Source of the DNA: Bacteroides sp. CAG:709 | Lineage (GTDB): Bacteria; Bacteroidota; Bacteroidia; Bacteroidales; UBA932 | Direction: 5' to 3' | Assembly (NCBI GenBank): GCA_000434935.1 | Contig: FR882167.1 | Coordinates: forward strand, 1-12,458 | Length of the DNA stretch: 12,458 nt | In this document: positions 1 to 5,694 of the stretch, piece after piece | Position numbering within the stretch: position 1 is the first letter of the stretch | Layout of the letters: each line of letters starts with the position of its first letter | Position numbers and translations under genes: made by a program | The notes under the pieces: model-generated | Told to the model about the DNA's origin: nothing | Database searches by the model: none | Seen by the model: only the letters and a program-made list of their open reading frames with translations

Positions 1-54
1 AAATGGTATTTGATTATCAATAAGTTACGGAATATGGCGTGGCCGCGTCCCGCC
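1..54. repeat. Copy A of a dispersed repeat (right end of the 162-base element)
   Basis: Bases 1-54 match 1787-1840 in the same orientation at 50 of 54 positions; the differences are at positions 14, 29, 34 and 36 of the unit. The matching piece ends with the GC-rich arm of the inverted-repeat element at 1679-1840. Only the right end is visible here because the window starts inside it. Bases 17-55 also form the 3' end of the HTH gene, so the repeat supplies that gene's stop codon and its last 11 residues. Confidence 0.85.
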
Positions 55-694
55 ATCTCAACAGGGAATACGGTGAACAGCCGAGTACGGATGCTAGATT
101 CAGCACCGCGGCAGATTCCGCCTTGGAAATGTCCTGCTTGTTTTGTTCGTAGGCGCGGATCATCCTCAATGATACACCGGACCGTTCCGCAAGTTCCTGC
201 TGAGTAAATCCGGCGGACTTGCGCTGACGTTTCAGCGGGGAAACATCCGTTTCGGAATTTGACATGATTTTCAATGCTGAAGCCACGAACTTGCTTATGT
301 CTGCCTCATGAAATGTAGGATACATGTCCATAACCATATTGACATCAATGCCTCTGGCATTCAGAGATTCAAATGAGAGATTGGTGTACCACTGAAGATA
401 CGCCAGCACCCAGCCTGTCCAGAAAATGGCAGAACGGTCATCAAGCACATAGTTATAGTCCTTGGCATGACCGCCTGTGCTTTCAATAATCTTTTTCCCC
501 AATTCAATGCCGGACAAACCGGAGACGTATTTCGGATTGCCTTTTTCGAATTGGCGTATCACATTTCCGGCAAGCATCCTGTCATAAAACTCATCGATGC
601 CTCCGGCACATGCAATGGAGCCATAATCCAGAGCCACTGCCAGATTCAGCATGGCATCTTCCAAATAAGTTTTATCGTAAGCGCGGATCATCAT
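17..694 (-). CDS. Helix-turn-helix (XRE-type) protein paired with the DUF3990 gene; putative antitoxin or regulator
   Basis: The protein has 225 residues. Residues about 1-145 form a helical, Trp/Tyr-rich domain with an FWTGWVLAYLQWYT stretch (91-104) and a YPTFHEADISKFV stretch (125-137). I know similar sequences as uncharacterised partners of DUF3990 genes. Residues about 154-213 are a typical XRE helix-turn-helix (LKRQRKSAGFTQQELAERSG, then VSLRMIRAYEQ), so the protein should bind DNA. The ATG at 694 overlaps the upstream gene by 23 bases, implying translational coupling. The tail (residues 215-225, RDAATPYSVTY) and the TGA stop are encoded by the dispersed repeat at 1-54, so the native C-terminus may have been replaced. 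By analogy with autoregulated toxin-antitoxin pairs it may bind the palindrome at 1354-1365. The HTH call is firm; the antitoxin role is inferred. Confidence 0.85.
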   Translation of the reverse strand: MMIRAYDKTYLEDAMLNLAVALDYGSIACAGGIDEFYDRMLAGNVIRQFEKGNPKYVSGLSGIELGKKIIESTGGHAKDYNYVLDDRSAIFWTGWVLAYLQWYTNLSFESLNARGIDVNMVMDMYPTFHEADISKFVASALKIMSNSETDVSPLKRQRKSAGFTQQELAERSGVSLRMIRAYEQNKQDISKAESAAVLNLASVLGCSPYSLLRWRDAATPYSVTY

Positions 695-1346
695 TCTTCC
701 AATTATTTCTTACAATGTCAATAACATATGTGCCGTCCAACACTGTTTTCTCCCTTTCGCTTCTGAACGTGTCACGTGCAGTCCTGTCACGTGCAGACTT
801 TTTCGGGTAATAGGTCTGATTGTCTGCAAGGACAGCACGGGAATACTCTAGTTGTTCAAAAGCATTCCGGCTTTTAAGGACTACTTGTTCTCCCAGTTTC
901 CCCAATTTCATGGTTTTCCCAAGCTGCTCCAGTGAAATCGTGTTGTTCAAGAAAGCAGATGCGAATGAGAAGTAGGAATCATCGGCTCTATAGCCGCGTA
1001 TCACATCGGCTTCCTTGTAGTCGGGAAGAAATTCCGAAAGGATGTATTCTTTTGCAGCCGACGGGAGTCCTCGTTCTATTACAAATGTCCGGTTTTCCAA
1101 CAGAATGGCAAGCCAGTTAAGTATATGATACTCATCTCCTGACAAGTTCAAGACGGTCAATCCGTCCATTTCCAGTTCATACTCATTGGCGAAGCCATCC
1201 CGATTTTCAGCGCAGGCCCATTCCTTGGCAAGTTCAATATGTTCAGTGCAATAAAATCCCAAACCGTAATCGTTCTTCGCATTTCCAAGTCCGAATTCCG
1301 GTTTTTCTATGATATTGGCAGAGCCATGATACAATTTCAGTTTCAT
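672..1346 (-). CDS. DUF3990 family protein, ADP-ribosyltransferase-like; putative toxin
   Basis: The protein has 224 residues. The family hallmark is at the N-terminus: KLYHGS (residues 4-9) and NDYGLGFYCTEHIELAKEWA (25-44). A further conserved block is DVIRGYRADDSYFSFA (114-129), followed by ISLEQLGKTMKLGKLGEQVVL (about 137-157). The His of YHGS, the Tyr of GFY and the Gln/Glu of the EQVVL block are candidates for the H-Y-E/Q active-site pattern of ADP-ribosyltransferases, the superfamily in which I believe DUF3990 is placed. I chose the ATG at 1346 over the in-frame GTG at 1355 because the domain begins at residue 2-4 and the GTG sits in the operator-like palindrome. A 15-base tandem duplication (771-800) encodes an ARDRT/ARDTF repeat in the tail. 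It is first in a two-gene unit with the HTH gene. The family call is good; the toxin role is inferred. Confidence 0.85.
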   Translation of the reverse strand: MKLKLYHGSANIIEKPEFGLGNAKNDYGLGFYCTEHIELAKEWACAENRDGFANEYELEMDGLTVLNLSGDEYHILNWLAILLENRTFVIERGLPSAAKEYILSEFLPDYKEADVIRGYRADDSYFSFASAFLNNTISLEQLGKTMKLGKLGEQVVLKSRNAFEQLEYSRAVLADNQTYYPKKSARDRTARDTFRSEREKTVLDGTYVIDIVRNNWKNDDPRLR

Positions 1347-1353
1347 AAAACTC

Positions 1354-1365
1354 ACGTTATAACGT
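1354..1365. promoter_or_regulatory. Perfect 12-base palindrome, candidate operator
   Basis: ACGTTATAACGT is a perfect palindrome lying 7 bases upstream of the DUF3990 start codon and about 10 bases downstream of the -7 box. It would overlap the transcription start or early leader. XRE-type antitoxins commonly repress their own operon through such palindromes, and the second gene of this unit encodes one. Binding itself is inferred. Confidence 0.5.
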
Positions 1366-1375
1366 CACTTTTTCG

Positions 1376-1406
1376 CAAAGATAATGGATTATCGGCAAAA
1401 TGTCAA
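1376..1406 (-). promoter_or_regulatory. Bacteroidota-type promoter for the DUF3990-HTH unit
   Basis: Read on the minus strand, TATCTTTG (1383-1376) matches the TAnnTTTG -7 consensus of the Bacteroidota primary sigma factor exactly. TTG within TTGACA (1406-1401) lies 20 bases upstream, matching the -33 element and its usual spacing. Transcription should start near 1368 and give a leader of about 20 bases containing the palindrome. Confidence 0.65.
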
Positions 1407-1678
1407 TAGTCTTAGCATGAACGAACAAGAACCGGATTTTCACCTTTTCAAGACTTAGCGCACCCTCGGATTTACACCTTTTCAAGGTTAATTGAAAGAA
1501 ATCGGGAAAATATTTAGGTTTTAATATTTTTTACATGTCCGGTCGGTGGTGGGGCTTTTATGTATTTTATTGGCATAATTTCATTGAAATAATTACAAGA
1601 CCGGAAACGTATATACCATCTCAGATCCTATGCTGCGCATCTGGATAGAGTCGGAGAAAATATGTTAGCGGGTTCACT
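1407..1678. other. Intergenic segment without a gene, holding a 34-base-spaced direct repeat
   Basis: No credible ORF is present on either strand. The segment is A/T-rich (for example 1501-1530). It contains CGGATTTTCACCTTTTCAAG at 1433-1452 and a 19-of-20 match at 1467-1486. A short inverted pair (TCCGGTC near 1536, GACCGGA near 1601) flanks an A/T-rich stretch. Closely spaced direct repeats of about 20 bases occur at transposon ends such as those of the IS21 family, so this could be a solo end or scar, but nothing else here supports that. Confidence 0.5.
1433..1486. repeat. Two direct copies of a 20-base sequence, 34 bases apart
   Basis: The copies at 1433-1452 and 1467-1486 differ at one base (the eighth, T versus A). 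They share the core CACCTTTTCAAG. They lie upstream of the DUF3990 promoter and outside any gene. They could be binding sites for a regulator or the leftover end of a mobile element. Confidence 0.7.
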
Positions 1679-1840
1679 GGCGGGACGCGACCACGCTTGA
1701 TTTTTGGAAGCGCTGATTTTCAATAAGTTATAAAACAGGGCGTGAAAACGCAGACTTTTTTTGGCTACGTTTCCACGCTCCTATGAAAATGGTATTTGAA
1801 TATCAATAAGTTACAGAATGTAGCGTGGCCGCGTCCCGCC
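1679..1840. repeat. 162-base inverted-repeat element (MITE-like or REP-like)
   Basis: The arms are 19 bases, GGCGGGACGCGACCACGCT at 1679-1697 and its inverse at 1822-1840, with one mismatch. Inside are an A/T-rich body, two direct copies of a CAATAAGTTA core (near 1720 and 1804), and a central hairpin (1740-1778). The right 54 bases recur at 1-54, so this is a repeated element and not a local accident. It encodes no protein. On the minus strand the right arm reads RDAATLHSVTY followed by a stop, nearly the same tail that copy A gives the HTH protein. It could be a non-autonomous mobile element, a REP-type repeat or a 3'-end processing or termination element; the sequence alone does not decide. 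Confidence 0.65.
1740..1778 (-). terminator. Hairpin downstream of murI, weak terminator candidate
   Basis: Arms GCGTGAAAACG (1740-1750) and CGTTTCCACGC (1768-1778) pair at 10 of 11 positions around a 17-base loop. On the minus strand the hairpin is followed by CCTGTTTTATAAC, a short U-rich tract. It lies about 100 bases past the murI stop codon inside the inverted-repeat element. The large loop and modest T-run make an intrinsic terminator uncertain. Confidence 0.3.
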
Positions 1841-1875
1841 TGGGCTGTGGAAAATGGCATGTGAACTGCTAAAGA

Positions 1876-2850
1876 TTATCTTCCGCAGTAAATCATTGAA
1901 AAGAGGTGATTCAGAGGGGCGGGGTCGCCGGAGGAGAGAAGGGTGACGGCGGGGGCGCCGGCGTGGGCGGGATTGTCCGAGCTGGAGGGATTGTCTGAGC
2001 TGGCGCTGGCGGGGTCACCAGAGCCGTCGGGGGCGGGATTGAGGGCGCGGGTGCGGGCTGTTGCGGAGTTTGGAAGAGGCTCGGAAGACTGCAAGAGCGC
2101 TTCTTCGGCCTTTTCCGGTGAAAGGAGATGCTCTTCGGACATGACGTGGACCAGCTGACGGGCTACGGCGGGAGCTGGGTCGATGAAACGGATGTCCGGC
2201 CCTGCAACTTGCTGAAGGACAGGGAGGAGGAACGGGTAATGGGTACAGCCGAGGACAATGATGTCGGCACCGGCCTGGAGCAATGGACTCAGGCTGGCCC
2301 GGACGGTGGATTCGGCTTCTTTTCCGGAAAGGCATCCGGACTCTACCAGTTCGACAAAGCCCCGGCCTACATGCTCCACCACACGGACATTGTCATCGAC
2401 ACTGCCCTTGGTATTCAGATATTTGGAGCCTTTCAACGTGCCGGCTGTGGCAAGGACGCCGATGGTGCCGGATTTCGTTCCTAGGGCGGCAGGCTTCACA
2501 GCCGGCTCCATGCCGATGAACCGGATATGGTCATGACGGCCTCCGGTCAAAGCCAGCACACGTTCTCGAACCACATCGGAAGCCGCATCAGAGTAATCAG
2601 AACGAAGTTTGGAAATAGCGGCCGCCGTGGCGGTATTGCACGCAACCACGATGATGTCGGCACCGCGACGGAGCAATTCTTCAGTTATTGCACACGCCCT
2701 GACCTGGATGGACTCCGGAGACTTCTCGCCGTAGGGGCAATACGCATTGTCCGAATAATAAATATACTTTTCATCAGGAAGAAGACGGGTTATCTCCTTC
2801 AGGACTGACAACCCGCCTTCTCCAGAATCAAAAATTCCGATACAAGCCAT
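1876..2850 (-). CDS. murI: Glutamate racemase MurI with a low-complexity insert
   Basis: This cytoplasmic enzyme interconverts L- and D-glutamate and supplies D-glutamate for the peptidoglycan stem peptide. Family motifs are clear: GIFDSGEGGLSVLKEI (5-20), DNAYCPYGEK (34-43), VACNTATAAA with catalytic Cys71, FIGMEPAVKPA (111-121), and LGCTHYPFLLP with catalytic Cys202. At 324 residues it exceeds the usual 260-285. The excess comes from about 22 extra residues before FIGMEP (about 86-109) and a Pro/Ala/Ser/Asp-rich stretch (about 254-300) inserted before the closing TLLSSGDPAPLNHLF segment that matches the normal family C-terminus. The insert is coded by very G-rich plus-strand DNA containing an 18-base tandem duplication. 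It is the last gene of the eight-gene operon, 3 bases after the DUF6515-like gene. Both cysteines remain, so it is probably active. Confidence 0.96.
   Translation of the reverse strand: MACIGIFDSGEGGLSVLKEITRLLPDEKYIYYSDNAYCPYGEKSPESIQVRACAITEELLRRGADIIVVACNTATAAAISKLRSDYSDAASDVVRERVLALTGGRHDHIRFIGMEPAVKPAALGTKSGTIGVLATAGTLKGSKYLNTKGSVDDNVRVVEHVGRGFVELVESGCLSGKEAESTVRASLSPLLQAGADIIVLGCTHYPFLLPVLQQVAGPDIRFIDPAPAVARQLVHVMSEEHLLSPEKAEEALLQSSEPLPNSATARTRALNPAPDGSGDPASASSDNPSSSDNPAHAGAPAVTLLSSGDPAPLNHLFSMIYCGR
1969..2004. repeat. Two tandem 18-base units inside murI
   Basis: GGGATTGTCCGAGCTGGA (1969-1986) is followed directly by an 18-base copy with two changes (1987-2004). On the minus strand they encode a repeated Ser-Asp-Asn-Pro motif in the low-complexity insert of MurI, which suggests growth by slippage. 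The surrounding plus strand (about 1916-1971) has six runs of three or more G. Confidence 0.8.
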
Positions 2851-2853
2851 TGA

Positions 2854-4410
2854 TTAATAGCCGTTATAGTCGCGTGCCAACTGGCCGTACATCTGGCCGA
2901 GCACCTCAAGATAAGGAGAACCGCTTACAAGCGTGAGACGATATACGGTATCATCCACCCTGTAGTACTGGACGCCGCCGAGAGTGATTATGTCATAATC
3001 CTCAGGAAGATTCTGGACCAATGCCCCTGCAGGAGGAACGATAACCTGGTACTGTCCGCCGGCATTGACGATATAGAAAACGCCGTCCTGATAGAAATAG
3101 TTCCTGTCAGCGTATGCGTAGCTCTGCACCAGGCCCAGGCGGTTGGCGATCTCGTATGAAGAAAGCGCCGAGTTCGGATTCATTGCGATAGCGCGGTTCT
3201 GCGCCATGATGGTCGCATTGTTCTGGGCGATAATCCTGTTTTGCTGGTCGATGTAGCGGTTGTTCGCGTCGATCGCGCCGAACGTGCGGTAGACATTGGA
3301 ATAATAAGCGAAGTTCACGGTCGCGAACGAGATGTCCACCACTGAACGGGCGATGGTCACTCCGAACGGAGGACGGCAAACGATATAGTGGCCTCTGTAA
3401 GGTCTGTAATATACGTCATTGTAAATGTAATAGTCAATGCCGAAGTATCTTACGACCTTGTATCTAGGAGGCAGGACCTCAACCCTGAAGCCGAAGCAGT
3501 GAGGGTGATGGTGATCGTAGAAATGGCCCGGACGGTCATAGTGCATGAAATCACGGTCACGCGGCGGGATTCTGTGGACATTATGGTCTTCAATCCTGAA
3601 ATCCATGGAGTTGTCCATCCTGGAACCGCCCCTGTTGTTGCCAGGCTGGCGCATGTTTCCGGAAACGGAGCTGAGTCCGGTCCTGGTTACGTTCGAATTT
3701 CTCCTTACCACGCTGCTGCTCTGTGAAGAAGGATTGTTGCGGACACTGTTGTCCACTCCGTCTACACGCGCAGTAAAGGTTTCCCTGCTGGAGGAAGAAG
3801 AATTGTTCTGGCGCACTGCCCCGCCGTTGCTGTTCTGACGGACAGAAGAGCTGCTGCCGGATGTGGCGGTGCTGCCTGAAGATCTGCGTACGGAAGACGA
3901 TGAGCCGCTCTGGCGATTCTGGGTAGAACTGTCGTTCTGACGCACCTGGGAGCTGGTTCCGCTCTGGCGGACCTGAGAAGATGATCCATTCTGGCGAACC
4001 TGTGAAGAGGTGCCGCTCTGGCGGACCTGACCGCTGGAAGATCTCGTGCCGGACTGTGTAGAAGACGAGGTTCCGGAAGATCTGCGAACTGTCGTGCCCG
4101 ATGTATTCTGACGTGTCTGCGAGGTACTGCCGCTCTGGCGTGTCTGTGACGAAGTACTGCGCGACTGCGTAGATGAACTGCGTGTCTGGGATGTACTCCT
4201 GCTCTGTGAAGAAGTACTGCGAGACTGGGTGGACGTGCTGCGGTTCTGCGTAGACGTGCTTCGTGACTGTGTAGACGAGCCGCCTGAAGTAGTGCGGTTC
4301 TGCGTCGTAGTGGTAGTCCTGCGCACCTGTGCATCCGCATTGTCATAAGGAATAGTCAGCATCGAAAACGCTGCCAGCGAAGCCAATGCAAGATTTAGAA
4401 TCTCTTTCAT
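2854..4410 (-). CDS. Exported DUF6515-like protein with Ser/Gln/Arg-rich repeats
   Basis: The protein has 518 residues from the ATG at 4410. The longer frame from 4488 is rejected because it would overlap namZ and place 26 residues before a good signal peptide (residues 1-27, MKEILNLALASLAAFSML..., ending ADAQ). Residues about 31-210 are low complexity: 7-residue TQSRSTS-type units (47-94), then five 9-residue QVRQSGTSS-type units (128-172), giving a strongly basic, disordered stalk. Next come a His/Arg/Asp-rich segment (about 270-305, including HHHPHC), a Tyr-rich region (318-342), a hydrophobic stretch with an Asn/Gln-rich helix (about 348-412), and a C-terminal NYFYQDGVFY...YQVIVPPAGALV...LP module (437-468) that resembles DUF6515. 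Function is unknown; it probably acts in the periplasm or envelope. It lies 7 bases after namZ and 3 before murI. Confidence 0.85.
   Translation of the reverse strand: MKEILNLALASLAAFSMLTIPYDNADAQVRRTTTTTQNRTTSGGSSTQSRSTSTQNRSTSTQSRSTSSQSRSTSQTRSSSTQSRSTSSQTRQSGSTSQTRQNTSGTTVRRSSGTSSSTQSGTRSSSGQVRQSGTSSQVRQNGSSSQVRQSGTSSQVRQNDSSTQNRQSGSSSSVRRSSGSTATSGSSSSVRQNSNGGAVRQNNSSSSSRETFTARVDGVDNSVRNNPSSQSSSVVRRNSNVTRTGLSSVSGNMRQPGNNRGGSRMDNSMDFRIEDHNVHRIPPRDRDFMHYDRPGHFYDHHHPHCFGFRVEVLPPRYKVVRYFGIDYYIYNDVYYRPYRGHYIVCRPPFGVTIARSVVDISFATVNFAYYSNVYRTFGAIDANNRYIDQQNRIIAQNNATIMAQNRAIAMNPNSALSSYEIANRLGLVQSYAYADRNYFYQDGVFYIVNAGGQYQVIVPPAGALVQNLPEDYDIITLGGVQYYRVDDTVYRLTLVSGSPYLEVLGQMYGQLARDYNGY
3895..4029 (-). 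repeat. Five 27-base coding repeats (QVRQ-type units)
   Basis: Residues 128-172 of the DUF6515-like protein are five consecutive 9-residue units of the form QVRQ-S/N-G/D-T/S-S-S, the last one diverged (QNRQSGSSS). Each unit carries two polar or basic anchors (Arg, Gln) separated by Ser/Gly. The DNA units are similar but not identical, so they are not a recent expansion. Confidence 0.8.
4129..4272 (-). repeat. 21-base coding repeats (TQSRSTS-type units)
   Basis: Residues 47-94 of the DUF6515-like protein consist of seven units close to TQSRSTS, one of them shortened to six residues. Arg recurs about every seven residues in a Ser/Thr/Gln background. This is a coding tandem repeat, not a CRISPR or intergenic array. 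Confidence 0.8.
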
Positions 4411-4417
4411 AACAGTG

Positions 4418-5689
4418 TCATTTATAAAGGTGATATTTGCTGGAAAGCGTCCGGAAATCCTCCACATCCTTGTTCCAATAATCCACAATATCCGAGACCT
4501 CCAGCCTCTTTGAAAACGTTTTTCTTACATAATCCGTACCACAGATTTTATCGAACATCGACGTCCTGCCAGCCGCCATCTTGAACGGATCCCTGCCAGG
4601 ATAAAGCCGATGCAATGCCTGCATGACATAAAACTGTGTCAGCGATATGCATGCGGCGGAATAATCCGTAAAGAAATACTGCACGCCATGTATCAGTTTC
4701 CCCTGGCTGCTCCCCGCAATCGGCTTGTAATGGATGGTCCTGAACGCCGTCCCCGGAAGGCGATAGCTGTCTAGTTCATCTTTAAGTGCATCAGCATCAA
4801 TCCATTCCGCTGCAAAAGTCTCGAACGGCAATGTATATCCGATACCGATGTTCAGATACCCGTACAATTCCCCGGCAATACCGGCCGAAGGATAATTGAC
4901 AGCAGACTGCGGATAAGGGATGTTCGGCGACGGCAGCACCCAAGGCAATCTGGTATCGCCATAAAGCATGTCCCTGGTCCACCCCTCCATCGGCACGACC
5001 GTCAACTTGCATTTCAGCGGCTCCTCGTTTCCACGCTGTCCGCAATTCAGTCCCTCCTCATTTATAAGAAGTGCCAGCTCCCCCACCGTCAATCCGTAAA
5101 TATAAGGAATCTTGAATTCACTGACAAACGAGAAGAACCCGGGTTCCACGTTACAGCCTTCGATTTTCTCGCCGCCGAGAGGATTCGGCCTGTCCAATAC
5201 GACTACCTCAATGCCTTTCTTCGCGCAGGCGCGCATCACCAGTCCCAATGTGCTGATGAATGTATATGAACGTGTCCCGACATCCTGGATATCATAAACC
5301 ATGACATCGATTCCATCCAGCATCTCCTGTGACGGCTCCCTGAATTGACCGTAAATGGAATGGACCTTCAGGCCGGTCCTGGTGTCTCTGGTATCTGACA
5401 CCTTATCTCCCGCATAAGCGTCTCCCCGTACCCCATGTTCCGGACCGAACAATGCCACAAGTTCCACGTTATCAGCATTGTAGAGAATGTCGATGGTAGA
5501 GCGGAGCTTGCTGTCCACGCCGCTCGGATTGGTCACAAGACCGACTCTGCGCCCCTCGATTTCCCAGAAATTATGTTTTTCCAGCATCTCGATTCCGGTC
5601 ATGACCTTGGGATTTCCGGCCATGGCGGAGACGCACGAAATGACAGCAAATGGAATCGCCAATATCTTATGTTTCAATGCATCCAGCAT
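4418..5689 (-). CDS. namZ: Exo-beta-N-acetylmuramidase NamZ (DUF1343, GH171)
   Basis: NamZ enzymes release MurNAc from the non-reducing end of peptidoglycan glycan chains. The 423-residue protein has the family blocks in order: EGRRVGLVTNPSGVD (45-59), ALFGPEHGVRGD (79-90), VYDIQDVGTRSYTFISTL (131-148), VLDRPNPLGG (164-173), YIYGLTVGEL (196-205) and LPSPNIPYP (252-260). The Glu of PEHG (Glu84) is, from memory of family work, the proposed catalytic residue. The N-terminus is a signal peptide: either signal peptidase I cuts after SAMA (residue 24) or VISC (16-19) serves as a lipobox. It therefore acts in the periplasm or on a membrane surface. It starts 5 bases after the serpin stop and precedes the DUF6515-like gene by 7. 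Its place next to an AmpG-like importer fits cell-wall sugar recovery. Length is normal for the family. Confidence 0.93.
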   Translation of the reverse strand: MLDALKHKILAIPFAVISCVSAMAGNPKVMTGIEMLEKHNFWEIEGRRVGLVTNPSGVDSKLRSTIDILYNADNVELVALFGPEHGVRGDAYAGDKVSDTRDTRTGLKVHSIYGQFREPSQEMLDGIDVMVYDIQDVGTRSYTFISTLGLVMRACAKKGIEVVVLDRPNPLGGEKIEGCNVEPGFFSFVSEFKIPYIYGLTVGELALLINEEGLNCGQRGNEEPLKCKLTVVPMEGWTRDMLYGDTRLPWVLPSPNIPYPQSAVNYPSAGIAGELYGYLNIGIGYTLPFETFAAEWIDADALKDELDSYRLPGTAFRTIHYKPIAGSSQGKLIHGVQYFFTDYSAACISLTQFYVMQALHRLYPGRDPFKMAAGRTSMFDKICGTDYVRKTFSKRLEVSDIVDYWNKDVEDFRTLSSKYHLYK

Positions 5690-5694
5690 ATCAT

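Noticed and set aside
1347..1355. GTG start for the DUF3990 gene at 1355
   Set aside because: The ATG at 1346 fits the family N-terminus, and the GTG would be inside the palindrome and only about 13 bases from the expected transcription start.
1347..1875. tRNA or small RNA gene in the intergenic region
   Set aside because: No cloverleaf or tRNA-like conserved arms were seen, and the visible structure is explained by the inverted-repeat element.
1916..1971. G-quadruplex as a regulatory element
   Set aside because: There are several G-runs on the plus strand, but one loop is long, the strand is the murI template, and the pattern is explained by codons of the Pro/Ala-rich insert; kept only as a note.
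3895..4272. Possible CRISPR-like array from regular repeats
   Set aside because: The repeats are contiguous 21- and 27-base coding units without spacers and stay in frame in a protein.
3762..4346. Minus-strand open frame of 194 codons rich in Arg, Ala and His
   Set aside because: It is an alternative frame of the repeat region of the DUF6515-like gene; repetitive DNA keeps several frames open. The accepted frame has the signal peptide and the conserved C-terminal domain.
4411..4488. Upstream ATG at 4488 for the DUF6515-like gene
   Set aside because: It would overlap namZ by 71 bases and bury a good signal peptide 26 residues from the N-terminus; the ATG at 4410 is 7 bases after the namZ stop.
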